Shown: positions 8,343 to 18,750, counted from the stretch's first letter. The stretch: 64,000 bases of DNA from JAFGIN01 sp050301235 (GCA_050301235.1 JBNKZD010000005.1:5041-69040); one strand, 5' to 3'. Program-made: numbers and translations. The notes: a model not told the origin generated them from the letters alone.

Positions 8343-10727
8343 ATGCAGGCAATAACATTAAATCACACTATCGAGAAAATAACCAAATTTATTTTTTTAA
8401 CATCAGCTATTACCTTTATTAGTTGTCAGACTACCACAAATAATGAAATCCAATCCACGGGTGAACCAACGCAAATTATTATCGACTATCCTCTTCAGGA
8501 ATCAATTTTTCCACCCGAATTTGCTGCCCCATCAATAATATGGCGAGACCCGGACAGCAATTCCACATTCTGGAAAATAGCTGTTACCTTTTCCGATGGA
8601 TCAGATTCAGTCAGCACAGAATCTCCTGGCGCACTTTTAAAAATCGGTGAAATTGACTCGAGTTGCATTGCACCTACTAACGAAGTTCCATCATTTTCCC
8701 CACAACAGGCTGCAGCCCATTCCTGGCGACCCGATAGTGCTTTCTGGAATACAATTAAGATGAATTCCATTGACAAACCTGCTACCATTGTTATTACCGG
8801 ACACAGCCGTAAAAAACCAAAAGCTGTTCTTTCCCGGGGAAAGATAACTATCCAAACCTCAATTGATTCGGTTGGTGCCCCGATTTTTTATCGTGATGTA
8901 CCACTGATGCCATCTGAAAGTGAAAAAGGTGTGATAAAACCTCTGGCACCGCAGGCGATACCTCTCATTGCCTGGCGACTCCGTGATGTAAGTTCACAGC
9001 ATAGCCGCTTAATGATGAAAGGATTACACTCCTGTGCGAATTGCCACTCGTTTTCATCTGATGGAAAAACACTTGGCATGGATATGGATGGTCCCCTCAA
9101 TGACAAAGGATTATACACATTGGTCAAAGTACAGCCTCGGATTACAATCCGTAGTGAAGATCAGATTGCATGGAGTACATTTAAAGGCAGACTGGGAAAC
9201 AGATTGCGTGTAGGATTCATGTCGCAGGTATCCCCAGATGGGCGCTATGTTATCACATCAGTCAACGATCCCGGTTTCACCCAGAGTGATTATGAACGTC
9301 GCAAGAACCCCAGAGATCTTCAACACACCTATTATGTCGCTAATTTCAAGCAGTATAACTTTTTGCAGGTTTTTTACCCTACTCATGGCATCCTTGCATG
9401 GTACAATCCTTCAACGGGGTTCCTCAACTATCTCCCCGGAGCTGATGATACAAACTTTGTACATGCAAACGCGGTGTGGAGTCCCGATGGTAAATATCTG
9501 GTGTTTGTTCGGGCAAAGGCACAGGACGCTTATCCACAGGGAAAGCAGATGGCTCAGTTTGCAAATGACTCTAACGAAACTCAGATTCAGTTCGATCTGT
9601 ACCGTATCCCATTTAATAACGGTAAAGGTGGAAAACCTGAACCAATCCCGGGTGCATCACATAACGGAATGAGCAACTCCTTCCCCAAAATTTCACCTGA
9701 TGGCAGATGGATTGTTTTTGTTCAGGCCCGCAACGGTCTTCTCATGCGTCCGGATGGGAAGCTGTATATTGTTCCTTCTGAGGGTGGTACTGCCCGCCTG
9801 ATGAAATGCAATACTGCACTGATGAACTCCTGGCACAGTTTTTCTCCGAACGGCCGCTGGCTGGTTTTTTCATCAAAGAGTCGTTCACCATATACACAAA
9901 TGTTTCTTACACATATTGATTCCGCCGGCGAAGACAGCCCGCCAATTCTGATTGAAAATGCCACTGCAGCTAACCGGGCTGTTAATATTCCCGAGTTTGT
10001 AAATATTCCTCCGAATAGATTACAGAAGATTGAAACTCCTGCGGCGGATTATGCAAAATACTGCGATCTTGCTGTTGAAGCTATGAAAAACCGGTTGTTT
10101 GAACGTGCGGTTCAGGAGTGGAAAAACGCAATAAAAATTGATTCATCAGACTCCTGGGTGCACAACAACTTTGGCGTTGCCCTGATGGAAACCGATCAGG
10201 TGGACACGGCAATTGCCCACTATCGAAAAGCTATCCGTATCAATCCAGAATATTGGGAAGCATACAACAATCTTGGTGAAGCATTATCACAAAAAAGCGA
10301 CTTTAAAGATGCTGTCCGGCAGTTTGAAAAAGCAGTACAACTCAATCCGAACTTTACGGTCGCACGAGCCAACCTTGGACTGGCAATGATTCAGAGTGGC
10401 TTGTCAGATGAAGCTATCTTCCATCTTAAAATTGTCATCAAAGAAGACCCCGACCAGCCGGATGCACGTAGAAATCTTGGGCACCTGTATGCGGAAAAGG
10501 GTCAATTTCAGGAAGCGAGCATTCAGCTTGGTGAAGCAGTCCGACTTACCGATGGAAAGGACCCATTCGCACTCTTTCTTCTGGGGTGCGTCTATGATGA
10601 ACTCGGACGGGCTGAGGATGCTGCGGCTCTGCAGAATCGGGCACTTGCATTGGCAAATCAACAGAAGAACACTGAACTGGTTCAGACAATTCTAATACAA
10701 CTCAATAACCGGCACAAAAATCGATAA
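8343..10727 (+). CDS. Lipoprotein with c-haem motif, PD40 propeller and TPR repeats
   Basis: ATG 8343 is chosen over TTG 8337 because of the AGGG 8 nt upstream. The 794-residue product has a lipoprotein signal (SAITFISC, Cys28). It has a single CANCH c-type haem-binding motif at about residue 231. TolB/PD40-type propeller blades follow (VSPDGRYVIT, WSPDGKYLVFV, ISPDGRWIVFV, FSPNGRWLVFS). At least five TPRs run from about residue 573 to the end (for example WVHNNFGVALMETDQVDTA). It is probably anchored to the outer membrane or periplasmic face. The architecture suggests a scaffold or surface-exposed binding protein; a redox role depends on haem attachment actually happening. The gene stands alone between divergent and convergent neighbours. 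Confidence 0.8.
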   Translation: MQAITLNHTIEKITKFIFLTSAITFISCQTTTNNEIQSTGEPTQIIIDYPLQESIFPPEFAAPSIIWRDPDSNSTFWKIAVTFSDGSDSVSTESPGALLKIGEIDSSCIAPTNEVPSFSPQQAAAHSWRPDSAFWNTIKMNSIDKPATIVITGHSRKKPKAVLSRGKITIQTSIDSVGAPIFYRDVPLMPSESEKGVIKPLAPQAIPLIAWRLRDVSSQHSRLMMKGLHSCANCHSFSSDGKTLGMDMDGPLNDKGLYTLVKVQPRITIRSEDQIAWSTFKGRLGNRLRVGFMSQVSPDGRYVITSVNDPGFTQSDYERRKNPRDLQHTYYVANFKQYNFLQVFYPTHGILAWYNPSTGFLNYLPGADDTNFVHANAVWSPDGKYLVFVRAKAQDAYPQGKQMAQFANDSNETQIQFDLYRIPFNNGKGGKPEPIPGASHNGMSNSFPKISPDGRWIVFVQARNGLLMRPDGKLYIVPSEGGTARLMKCNTALMNSWHSFSPNGRWLVFSSKSRSPYTQMFLTHIDSAGEDSPPILIENATAANRAVNIPEFVNIPPNRLQKIETPAADYAKYCDLAVEAMKNRLFERAVQEWKNAIKIDSSDSWVHNNFGVALMETDQVDTAIAHYRKAIRINPEYWEAYNNLGEALSQKSDFKDAVRQFEKAVQLNPNFTVARANLGLAMIQSGLSDEAIFHLKIVIKEDPDQPDARRNLGHLYAEKGQFQEASIQLGEAVRLTDGKDPFALFLLGCVYDELGRAEDAAALQNRALALANQQKNTELVQTILIQLNNRHKNR

Positions 10728-10793
10728 CGTCAGTTCATGAAAAAAGCACCTCAATTTTCAACTATTTCACATTTGAAATTGATCGCAACACTG

Positions 10794-11102
10794 TTACCTG
10801 TGCGCCAAAGCACCTGCAAGAATAGCATATGATCGGGGATTTGTCGAATCCAGCCTTACTGCTGCAGTAAAATGTTCTATTACTTCATCTATGCTTTTTG
10901 ACATCACCAGAACGTTTCCAAAATTAATCTGCAATTCAACCGAGTGAGGATACACCGCTACTGCAGATTCAAATTTCTTAACCGCTGCCGCTATCTCTCC
11001 TGTACTCTGATGTTTTGTTCCCTCTGCATTATAGTACGCGGCAAGTGCCAAGAATACCAGGCCAACTATTGCCATTAAACTGAGAAACAGCAATTGCTTC
11101 AT
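10794..11102 (-). CDS. Small membrane-anchored TPR protein
   Basis: The 102-residue protein has an N-terminal hydrophobic segment (residues 4-22), a signal anchor or signal peptide. Two TPR-like units follow (AAAVKKFESAVAVYPHSVELQINFG and EVIEHFTAAVRLDSTNPRSYAILA, read as helical pairs). The gene is convergent with the TPR lipoprotein ending at 10727 and lies just downstream of the terminator of the large surface-protein gene. No specific partner can be named. Confidence 0.65.
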   Translation of the reverse strand: MKQLLFLSLMAIVGLVFLALAAYYNAEGTKHQSTGEIAAAVKKFESAVAVYPHSVELQINFGNVLVMSKSIDEVIEHFTAAVRLDSTNPRSYAILAGALAHR

Positions 11103-11130
11103 TTTTCATGATAGACAGGTCTTTCTATTT

Positions 11131-11160
11131 AAAAAAAAGGGCACATTGCTGTGCCCTTTT
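11131..11160 (-). terminator. Intrinsic terminator of the 1597-residue surface-protein gene
   Basis: A 7-bp stem GGGCACA/TGTGCCC with a TTGC loop (11139-11156) is followed on the minus strand by eight T residues. It lies 30 nt past the stop codon at 11189. Flanking TTTT on the plus side may make it bidirectional. Confidence 0.85.
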
Positions 11161-11188
11161 CTATTGGTAGTAATAGTTCACTGCAGTA

Positions 11189-14100
11189 CTATTCTCTTTT
11201 AACTGCAATTTTTCTGGTGTCCGTCAGATATTTCGCTGCGCCACCCTCAGCAGTAATATCTACATAGAGAAGATATGTTCCGGTCCCAACCAGTCGGCCT
11301 TTTTTATTTCTTCCATTCCATTTCAACTCTTTATACACCTTGTTGGTACCAACTTTTTTATCTGCATCAGAAATCTTCTGCTGAGATACAAAGATAGAAT
11401 TTCCCATATTATCCAGTATCATTACCTTCGCATCCAGATCAACAGGTTTGTCTTTATTGACAAGAGTAGTTGTAACCATGATATTCAAATAATTATCGCG
11501 TTTAGCAATATATGGAGACGGCCCCACTTTTATTACCGGTTTGATCTTTGCTTCCCTAACGACAATTAAAGCTTTACGATTAGGATTAACTCCCTGAGCG
11601 TTTCCATTAATATCTGAAAAAGGACTTGTGTCGTTATTAACCTTTATCATAATCTTATCACCACTCATTACCATGGCAGTACCGGTAACACTATTAACTT
11701 TAAATTCGTAGGCTGATGCAGACTGACTCATATATGCAAGATCAACCGTATATTCCTGACCGCTGCTGGTGAAAAAGGTAAACGGTGTCATTGCATTGAT
11801 TGTCTGAGTTTTGAGCTGTTCAGAGAACTTAACACGTAATGTATCCGGATCCCTGGTTTCATCATCGTTTATTTTACCCTGGGAATAAAAAACGGTATCG
11901 ATAATTACTGGTGCAGCGAAATCCTCTGCTCTCTTTTTAATAATTTCCGAAAAACGTTTGCTCGAAACGGTAATATTCAAATCACCGCTGGTTTTACAGT
12001 CTGCATTACCGTCAAATTTGCCCGTGAGATTGAGCGTAATACTGGTACTATCTATTTTGCCGTCAGATGTAAGTAAATATGAAGCATTTTCACTCCTTAT
12101 CGTATCTGTCATGAGTGTGGCTCCAAAGAATGCAAGATATTTCTGATCGCCAATCTTCACTTTCTTATTAAATTTAAGGGTTACCTGATCGACTGTACCG
12201 TCTCCATTCCTGTCATAATAACCGGCAGTATCAATTGAAGGAGCGATTTCCTGAATAATAAGTTCAACCGGTCGATTATCTTTATGTGCATTGTTTCCAT
12301 TTGCGTCAACAATCTTAGATACACCATCTGCATCGACATAAATCTTAAGTGAATCTCCCTCTTTTGGCGCCTTATCCTCGCCTTTATTCTCAACCGCAAT
12401 CTTCCATCTGTTATCAGACATTGGAGTTGCTGAAAGTACATTTAAAATGACCCCACCTTTGGTTGTTAACTGAAGTGCTTCACCAATGGCTTTATCACTC
12501 TGAATAAATTCACTGAATGCAACTATCAGTGTATCGGTCTTTCCGGTGACAAGACGCTCAATCAACCAGGCACCTTTAATGAGTGGTCCAACATTGTCAG
12601 TGATATTAAAATTGGCAGTAACCGTCTCCGTCAATGTTGGGTTCTTCCAGTAAGAAGTTCCGAGATCCTGTTTTGCACTGCTTGTTATCCCTGCAGGAAA
12701 TGTCTCGGGCAAGGTTACTATTACATGTGTGGAATCCTGCGGATCAAGTTTCATATTGGCTTTCATTACCATTTTCTTTGTATCGTTTCTGGTTGGCCAA
12801 TAAATTTCAACAGAATCAGGTATCTCCGTTTCTTTCAGTGCCTTTACATAATAAATATCAAGCTGATCTACAGCACCATTACCATTATTAGCGGTATAGC
12901 TGGCAGTTTTGATCGTCGTAATACATGATGTAAAATTTATTCCTTTACGGGATTGAGGAAGTACGCGTACTGCACTACCGGGAACGTTCGTAATTGTAAT
13001 CATACCATCACGAATGGAACCTGCAACCAATGCCTGGATATAAATTTTTGCGATACCTTTTTTCAGTTTAGCTGTCGTAATTTTTACAGTATCGCTTTCA
13101 GAATCAGTTGCATACGCAACAATCTGAGTTGGATTAAAATCAATTGAGAACTCATTAACGACATCTGTCAATGTATCAAGACCGTTGGTTGATGCCCGGA
13201 TCTGAACAGGAACTCTCAATCCTGTGCAGGTATTTTCCGGGATAATCACTTTGGGGTCATACATAGTCGTATCACTGTAGAATATGTAGTAACGGTTCTT
13301 TGGTTTTCCAACGATCAGCTTTGCATTATCAGTTGCTCCTGGAACAGATATAAGTGTGCCAACGATAGGAATCGTGTCCCAGATTTCTCCATCAGTGACT
13401 TTCATCTTCAAAGATGCAACTCCATTAGTATCGGTATCGACCTGTGCGCTACCGTCTACATCACCGATAGCCGGTTTTGTACTTTCCAGTTTAACAGCAG
13501 TCTTCACTTTTACTTTGTTATCATACTTATCATATACCTGAAGTTTTACATCATAAGGGGATCCTGGATAAATAATGTCAAGTCCTTTGGATGGAGGTGC
13601 ATCGAAAAGAATTTTTGCAGGAAGACCTGGTTTGATATTAATCTGTGCCGAAGTTCCCATAATTGCCCGACCAGCTTCGGAAGCAACCGGGTAGTAAATA
13701 CCATTGGCAGTTATAATATCCCAACCTGATTCCGGCATTTTGGTAAACATGACAGGTGTAGTTAAACCTCCGGGAATAGGTACACCGGTAATAACAATCT
13801 TTTTCCCTTCAGGATCAAGAAGATCGAAGGGCGAAACCATGCTCAATTGAGTTTCTTTTACTTCCCCAAAGGTGAGAGCAGTACCCTTAACATCCTGGGG
13901 AATGATCTGTAACCGATACGCTTCTCCAACCTGTACGGAAGTAAGTTCGGTTGATGAGTTCATCGGTCCATCAGGAGGATACAGCTTTACACTGAAAAGA
14001 TTCTGCAATTTCCGGTAAGGCAAAAAGCCAACAGAACTTGTTACCGTTTCCCCACTGGATCCTTTTCCTTCGATTATCAGCTCCAGATATGCATACTCAC

Positions 14101-15982
14101 CTGTTTGCGTAATAGGAAAGGTGATAGTATTCAAGCCCATACTTACCTTGGTCGATGTAAGAGTTGGCGTTACCAAAACTCCGGGTTTAGTAACATTAAG
14201 AGCAGTCCCGGAATTAACCTGTTTTCCCCATCCGGTTGTATCACGTGGCAGATCCTGCATCCACCGGACATATTTAATAACCGGATCAGTCATAGTTCCT
14301 AGTTGTGCGTAAATATTAAAACTTGCTGTAGCCGTACCAGCATTAATAACTACCGGCTTTGTAGGCTTAATCACAATAACATCTTTAAACGCCTGCTGAT
14401 TAAATGGAATTGCTCCCAGATCCGCAATGGTACCATCAGCATCCCTGATACCGGCAGCCGGCCAGCCTTGATCAACAATGATTGCTTTCATGACAGAATC
14501 ATCCCAATCGGGTACAAGAAAGTCTGCGTCTTTCGGATCGATTGATTTAAACGTTGGCTCAAGCCAGCGATTGTTTGCGTCAGCCGGGAATTTATCATTA
14601 TTAGGGCCAAGAATCTTAGCACCCGGCGAGAAAACCTGGTTATTTGTGGTATAGATTACAGAATCTACGGTTCCTGTAGAATACTCCAACTTGACGGTGA
14701 AATAGCCACCAGGTTCCATCGCCCGTAAATCATTACTAATTACAGGAAGTTTAACAGGAACGTGTTGTGGATCACTCTGAATATTCTGACCAGTTTCCGG
14801 GTCCCGCACCTGAAACCCGATATACACATTCGCTGAATCCATCTGTAAATTCGCAGCAAAAGTATTATGTTTCAATTGTTTTATATAAACGGTCTCCATA
14901 GAAAATATGCTGGGTTCATTAAATGGTGATGTAACCGGGTTTGTTTTCCATGTAGTCTGCCACATTGCAATTGGCTGTGCAAAAATATTATTAAAAACGA
15001 CATGTGAAGCACCAGCCTGCCACTGCCCTGCAATGTTGACAGCATTATGCCAGAATGTATTATTGTAAATGGCGATTGGTGACAATGCCACATCTTTAAA
15101 CAGAATACCACCACCGACCTGATTTGCACCTTCGCTACCCATACCTTGTACTTTTTTAGCCAGATCACCGGTTGCATGATGATTTTCGTAAAACAGATTG
15201 TAGCGGATTACAGAACCAAGGTCCCATGCAGATTCAAAGAACATTCCCCAGGAGTTGTTATGAATTCTGTTATTCTCAAAAATGTGATTTCCTGTTTTTC
15301 CGAATCCGGAGAGTGGAACGATGTTTTGTCGTGCGATATCGGAAGGGTTGGGACTTGCAAAAATACCGCGCACGTTTCGGTCTTTCACATTAATACCAAA
15401 ATAGCCGTTTTGTATATCGCAGTTTCTGACAATGATATCACCGGCGATCCACAAATCAAGGGCTGCATTACCATGAAACAGATCAAACGACTGTCCTGCG
15501 CAACCGGGGCCAGACCAAACACCTTTATTTACAAAGGGAGCAGCACCACCTCCATCAATGATAATACCGTCGATGACTACACTTCGTGCACGTAATACAC
15601 GAAGAGCACCACTCTGATCAAAATAGGTCCCCGCCTTTTCAAATCCTGCAGATTTTGCTTCATCCTGTGCATCTGCACAACTTTTAGGATTAACAGCTTC
15701 TATATTCTGATACTTAATTGTTGGCCTGGATTTTAAGATCAGAGGATTCTCCGCAGTGAGAGTCAGTCCATTTTTAGTGCTGTCGATCGTGACAAGTTCG
15801 TTATACACTTCAGCATCGGTGATCATAACGATGTCACCAGGTTTGGCATCGTTAATAGCATCCATGACCTTAGTGTAAGGACCTTCCAGCTTCGAAACAC
15901 GAAGAGTCGCTGCATTTAACGCACAAACCGCGAGAAATAACAGTATGGCAGTAAAAACTTTTCCGCTCTTGATCGAGATCAT
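11189..15982 (-). CDS. Giant secreted surface protein: beta-helix, Ig-like and FlgD-like domains
   Basis: The 1597-residue protein has a signal peptide (LLFLAVCALNAA). Residues from about 25 to 480 read as a right-handed parallel beta-helix (VVIDGIIIDGG, IIVRNCDIQNGYFGINVKD, HIFENNRIHNNSWGMFFES). A long series of Ig-like beta domains follows, interspersed with calcium-loop motifs such as YYDRNGDGTVDQVTLKF. The C-terminal 100 residues resemble a FlgD-type Ig domain (LKWNGRNKKGRLVGTGTYLLYV). The last part may act as a secretion or anchoring module. This is likely an adhesin or glycan-binding surface protein; no catalytic site was recognised in the helix. It is monocistronic with its own terminator. 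Confidence 0.8.
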   Translation of the reverse strand: MISIKSGKVFTAILLFLAVCALNAATLRVSKLEGPYTKVMDAINDAKPGDIVMITDAEVYNELVTIDSTKNGLTLTAENPLILKSRPTIKYQNIEAVNPKSCADAQDEAKSAGFEKAGTYFDQSGALRVLRARSVVIDGIIIDGGGAAPFVNKGVWSGPGCAGQSFDLFHGNAALDLWIAGDIIVRNCDIQNGYFGINVKDRNVRGIFASPNPSDIARQNIVPLSGFGKTGNHIFENNRIHNNSWGMFFESAWDLGSVIRYNLFYENHHATGDLAKKVQGMGSEGANQVGGGILFKDVALSPIAIYNNTFWHNAVNIAGQWQAGASHVVFNNIFAQPIAMWQTTWKTNPVTSPFNEPSIFSMETVYIKQLKHNTFAANLQMDSANVYIGFQVRDPETGQNIQSDPQHVPVKLPVISNDLRAMEPGGYFTVKLEYSTGTVDSVIYTTNNQVFSPGAKILGPNNDKFPADANNRWLEPTFKSIDPKDADFLVPDWDDSVMKAIIVDQGWPAAGIRDADGTIADLGAIPFNQQAFKDVIVIKPTKPVVINAGTATASFNIYAQLGTMTDPVIKYVRWMQDLPRDTTGWGKQVNSGTALNVTKPGVLVTPTLTSTKVSMGLNTITFPITQTGEYAYLELIIEGKGSSGETVTSSVGFLPYRKLQNLFSVKLYPPDGPMNSSTELTSVQVGEAYRLQIIPQDVKGTALTFGEVKETQLSMVSPFDLLDPEGKKIVITGVPIPGGLTTPVMFTKMPESGWDIITANGIYYPVASEAGRAIMGTSAQINIKPGLPAKILFDAPPSKGLDIIYPGSPYDVKLQVYDKYDNKVKVKTAVKLESTKPAIGDVDGSAQVDTDTNGVASLKMKVTDGEIWDTIPIVGTLISVPGATDNAKLIVGKPKNRYYIFYSDTTMYDPKVIIPENTCTGLRVPVQIRASTNGLDTLTDVVNEFSIDFNPTQIVAYATDSESDTVKITTAKLKKGIAKIYIQALVAGSIRDGMITITNVPGSAVRVLPQSRKGINFTSCITTIKTASYTANNGNGAVDQLDIYYVKALKETEIPDSVEIYWPTRNDTKKMVMKANMKLDPQDSTHVIVTLPETFPAGITSSAKQDLGTSYWKNPTLTETVTANFNITDNVGPLIKGAWLIERLVTGKTDTLIVAFSEFIQSDKAIGEALQLTTKGGVILNVLSATPMSDNRWKIAVENKGEDKAPKEGDSLKIYVDADGVSKIVDANGNNAHKDNRPVELIIQEIAPSIDTAGYYDRNGDGTVDQVTLKFNKKVKIGDQKYLAFFGATLMTDTIRSENASYLLTSDGKIDSTSITLNLTGKFDGNADCKTSGDLNITVSSKRFSEIIKKRAEDFAAPVIIDTVFYSQGKINDDETRDPDTLRVKFSEQLKTQTINAMTPFTFFTSSGQEYTVDLAYMSQSASAYEFKVNSVTGTAMVMSGDKIMIKVNNDTSPFSDINGNAQGVNPNRKALIVVREAKIKPVIKVGPSPYIAKRDNYLNIMVTTTLVNKDKPVDLDAKVMILDNMGNSIFVSQQKISDADKKVGTNKVYKELKWNGRNKKGRLVGTGTYLLYVDITAEGGAAKYLTDTRKIAVKRE

Positions 15983-16671
15983 ACGGATCTACTCCTTTAT
16001 TTGTTCCAGAATAATTACCGCAATGGGTTATTTTCGTTAAATGTTAGTGGCCTGGTATTTTCCAAAGGTTCATGAATGATGTATTCATATTGGATACACT
16101 CCAATAATACTACCTCCGATTCAACTTAAGCGCTTCGAATTAACTGGACCATGTATTTATAAATTACAAATATAATGATTTGAATTTTAAATTGCATTTT
16201 TATTTTTTATTTTTGAATGATCTTTTAAAACATTTATACAATATTATATATGTTTCCGTTGCACAACAAAAATTTCCAGATTGGTAATGAGCTGCCAAAA
16301 TTCAAACTAATACAACATGTGAAGTATGTGTTACATACTGCTTATTTCCTGGTATATTTACCAGTTTAAAAAAATTGAAGTAAGAGACAATGAGCAACTT
16401 TGTAAAAGGAATTTTGATTTTTTTGTAAAAAAGGGTCTAAAAAAAAGAACCGCCGGGAATAAATCCCGGCGCTTCCGCTTCACCCAAATTGTAGTGCAAG
16501 GTAGAGGATCCTTGCTTAAAAAAAAGAGGTACAATTAATATACTATGGTTATCTCAGCATTTCAACTTTTTTTTAGTTTTTTTAATTTTTTTTTACAACT
16601 CTCCAAACTCAATTATTTCCCAACCCTGATAAACTGGCTTAACGGTTGTAAATAGCAAGCTCAGAAGTAGT
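15983..16671. other. AT-rich intergenic region with promoters and terminator
   Basis: About 690 nt without a credible gene. It must carry the promoter of the surface-protein gene starting at 15982. It also holds the hairpin at 16441-16471 annotated separately. The only longer ORF, plus strand 16326-16538, runs through that hairpin and has low-complexity Lys/Phe content. Confidence 0.6.
16441..16471 (-). terminator. Intrinsic terminator, likely of rubrerythrin
   Basis: A perfect 8-bp stem CGCCGGGA/TCCCGGCG with a 5-nt loop is followed on the minus strand by GGTTCTTTTTTTT. It is 200 nt past the rubrerythrin stop, the only minus-strand gene upstream. Confidence 0.75.
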
Positions 16672-17235
16672 TTAAACCTGTTGAAAAAATGCTTTGGGAT
16701 GTTCACAACAGGGACACATATTTGGCGCATCGGTACCCTCATGAATATACCCGCACTCTCTGCACATCCACTTGACAGGCTGTTCTTTTTTAAATACCAG
16801 CCCATTTTCAACATCATTGAGAAGTGCCCTGTAACGCTGTTCATGAAAAGCTTCGGCTTTTGAAGTTGTAGTAAATTGGGCTGCAACCTGAGGGAAACCT
16901 TCCTCCTTGGCAATTTTTGCGAATTCCGGGTAGAGAATCGACCACTCTTCATGTTCACCTTCAGCGGCTGCGCGAAGATTTTCGATGGTAGTCCCTACAA
17001 CTCCAGCTGGATATGATGCGGTTATCTCAACCATTCCCCCTTCAAGAAATCTAAAAAATCTCTTTGCATGATGTTTTTCCTGATCCGCTGTTTCCAGGAA
17101 GAGAGCTGCGATCTGCTCGTACCCTTCCTTTTTTGCGACACTAGCTGCATAGGTATACCTGTTCCGTGCCTGTGATTCACCTGCGAATGCTTTTAAAAGA
17201 TTTTTTTCCGTTTGTGTTCCTTTGATACCTGGCAT
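16672..17235 (-). CDS. rbr: Rubrerythrin
   Basis: ATG 17235 is chosen for the AAGGAG 7 nt upstream; the open frame continues further but without a ribosome site. The 187-residue protein has an N-terminal ferritin-like diiron domain (GESQARNRYTYAA, ETADQEKHHAKRFF, EGEHEEW, KAEAFHEQRY). A C-terminal rubredoxin-like site has paired CxxC knuckles in MCRECGYIHEG and CPCCEHP. Family function: reduction of hydrogen peroxide in anaerobes, with electrons passing from the FeS4 site to the diiron site, in the cytoplasm. This suits an anaerobic or microaerophilic host. It is divergent from the FKBP gene. Confidence 0.95.
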   Translation of the reverse strand: MPGIKGTQTEKNLLKAFAGESQARNRYTYAASVAKKEGYEQIAALFLETADQEKHHAKRFFRFLEGGMVEITASYPAGVVGTTIENLRAAAEGEHEEWSILYPEFAKIAKEEGFPQVAAQFTTTSKAEAFHEQRYRALLNDVENGLVFKKEQPVKWMCRECGYIHEGTDAPNMCPCCEHPKAFFQQV

Positions 17236-17474
17236 AATAACTCCTTGACAAGATTTACCGATTGTTACATTGGTGTATTTCACACCTGAAAAATATATCA
17301 CCTGATTCAAATATGTGCAATCCTAAACGGCAAATAATTTGCTTTTATTATTACCTGAACCCGGCAAAGGGAGTTCTGAGCAAAAATCCGACTTCAACCA
17401 AAACCATGTACCTCTCACACCCGGAGGTGCGTCCGAAAAGAGCCAGTTCTATTTACTTTTACTTGGAGGATATT

Positions 17475-18200
17475 TTGAGTCATTCAATAAAAACGGTATT
17501 TGTTACTCTTTGTGCTGCATGTTCACTATACGCTTCCAGTCAAAATGATGTTCTGACACTTAATGATTATTTTGACAGTTTGAGTTATGTTCTTGGCCGG
17601 GATATTGGTTCCCAACTGAAAGAGATTGGTGCAACAGTCAAACTACCGGCATTCAACGAGGGAATCCGCCAGGCACTTCAGGGAGAATCTGCAATTATCG
17701 ACTCACCATCAACAGATTCAATCCGGAGACGATTTGCTGAATATATCAAAGAACAGATGACTCAAAAGGAGCAGAAACTCGCCAATAGTAACAGAGAAGC
17801 CTCACAGAAATTCCTTGAAGATAACAAAAAACGCGAAAATGTAAAAACGACCTCAAGCGGACTCCAGTATGAAATTCTTAAAAAAGCAAAAGGAGCATCT
17901 CCCTCAGCCACCGATTCGGTTACTGTTTTATATAAAGGTAGCCTCATTGATGGAGCTGTTATTGATAGTACAACATCATCCCAGCCGGCAACACTAGACC
18001 TGTCAAAGACAATCCCTGGATTAACAGAAGGAATTCAACTTATGTCAATTGGTTCAAAATACCGATTCTTTATTCCACCGGAACTTGCCTATGGTTCTAT
18101 GGGGGCACCACCTGCAATTCCTCCGGAATCAGTGCTGATTTTTGATATCGAGCTTATTGATATCTTAGGGAAAAAGGCGAATACTGGAACGTTGTATTGA
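17475..18200 (+). CDS. FKBP-type peptidyl-prolyl isomerase (Mip/FkpA type)
   Basis: TTG 17475 is the likely start: GGAGGA at 17465-17470 precedes it and it opens a signal peptide (HSIKTVFVTLCAACSLYA). The upstream in-frame sequence overlaps the rubrerythrin promoter. The 241-residue product has an N-terminal helical dimerisation domain (LSYVLGRDIGSQLK) and a charged linker. Residues 125-235 form an FKBP domain (SGLQYEILKKAKG, VTVLYKGSLIDG, IPGLTEGIQLM, FFIPPELAYG). It is predicted to be a periplasmic foldase. It ends one base before the convergent rhomboid gene. Confidence 0.93.
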   Translation: MSHSIKTVFVTLCAACSLYASSQNDVLTLNDYFDSLSYVLGRDIGSQLKEIGATVKLPAFNEGIRQALQGESAIIDSPSTDSIRRRFAEYIKEQMTQKEQKLANSNREASQKFLEDNKKRENVKTTSSGLQYEILKKAKGASPSATDSVTVLYKGSLIDGAVIDSTTSSQPATLDLSKTIPGLTEGIQLMSIGSKYRFFIPPELAYGSMGAPPAIPPESVLIFDIELIDILGKKANTGTLY

Positions 18201-18201
18201 T

Positions 18202-18750
18202 TTAGCGGGTACCTCGGAACCCAAAAACACTTCCGCAGATTCCCCCCGCGATATGTGCGAATTGGGATACCGAGTCCTTCTGAAAAGCATCTGTGAACTC
18301 CTTCGCCAGAAATAAAATCACTACCAGTATAAAAGTCAGCGGGATCTCCCCGGCTTTAATATTGGTAAATGATCCAAGAATGATAAACATGAATACAATC
18401 CCGCTAGCACCCAGAAGTCCGGTTTGAAAAAGAAGCGTGTTGAGTATACCTGTTATTCCAGCAGCTATTACCATCATTATAAGAAGACGTTTTGAACCAT
18501 ACTTTTCCTCTAAAACCGGCCCGATAAGCAAAATGAACGACAGATTACTGATCAGGTGTGCCCAGGAGCTGTGTCCTAAAGCATGTGAGAATATGCGAAT
18601 ATAGGTCAGCGGACCGGTAAATGACATGTGTGGAAGACACAGAAAAAATGTCTTCATAAAAGAACCCCCAATCATTCCGCTTATTATCAAAACTGCAGCA
18701 CATATCATGGAAAAGGTCAATATTACCGGTGCATTATAACGGATTTTCAT
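18202..18750 (-). CDS. Rhomboid-family intramembrane serine protease
   Basis: ATG 18750 is chosen for AGGAGA upstream. The 182-residue protein has six hydrophobic helices. The catalytic serine lies in GASGIVF (Ser116), the catalytic histidine in FAHIAGG (His166), and Asn69 in HLISN suits the oxyanion role. It is shorter than average, matching minimal six-TM bacterial rhomboids. The family cleaves transmembrane segments; the substrate is unknown. It is tail-to-tail with the FKBP gene. Confidence 0.88.
   Translation of the reverse strand: MKIRYNAPVILTFSMICAAVLIISGMIGGSFMKTFFLCLPHMSFTGPLTYIRIFSHALGHSSWAHLISNLSFILLIGPVLEEKYGSKRLLIMMVIAAGITGILNTLLFQTGLLGASGIVFMFIILGSFTNIKAGEIPLTFILVVILFLAKEFTDAFQKDSVSQFAHIAGGICGSVFGFRGTR

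Noticed and set aside
16326..16538. Plus-strand 70-residue ORF
   Set aside because: It runs through the terminator hairpin at 16441-16471 and has low-complexity Lys/Phe content and no ribosome-binding site.
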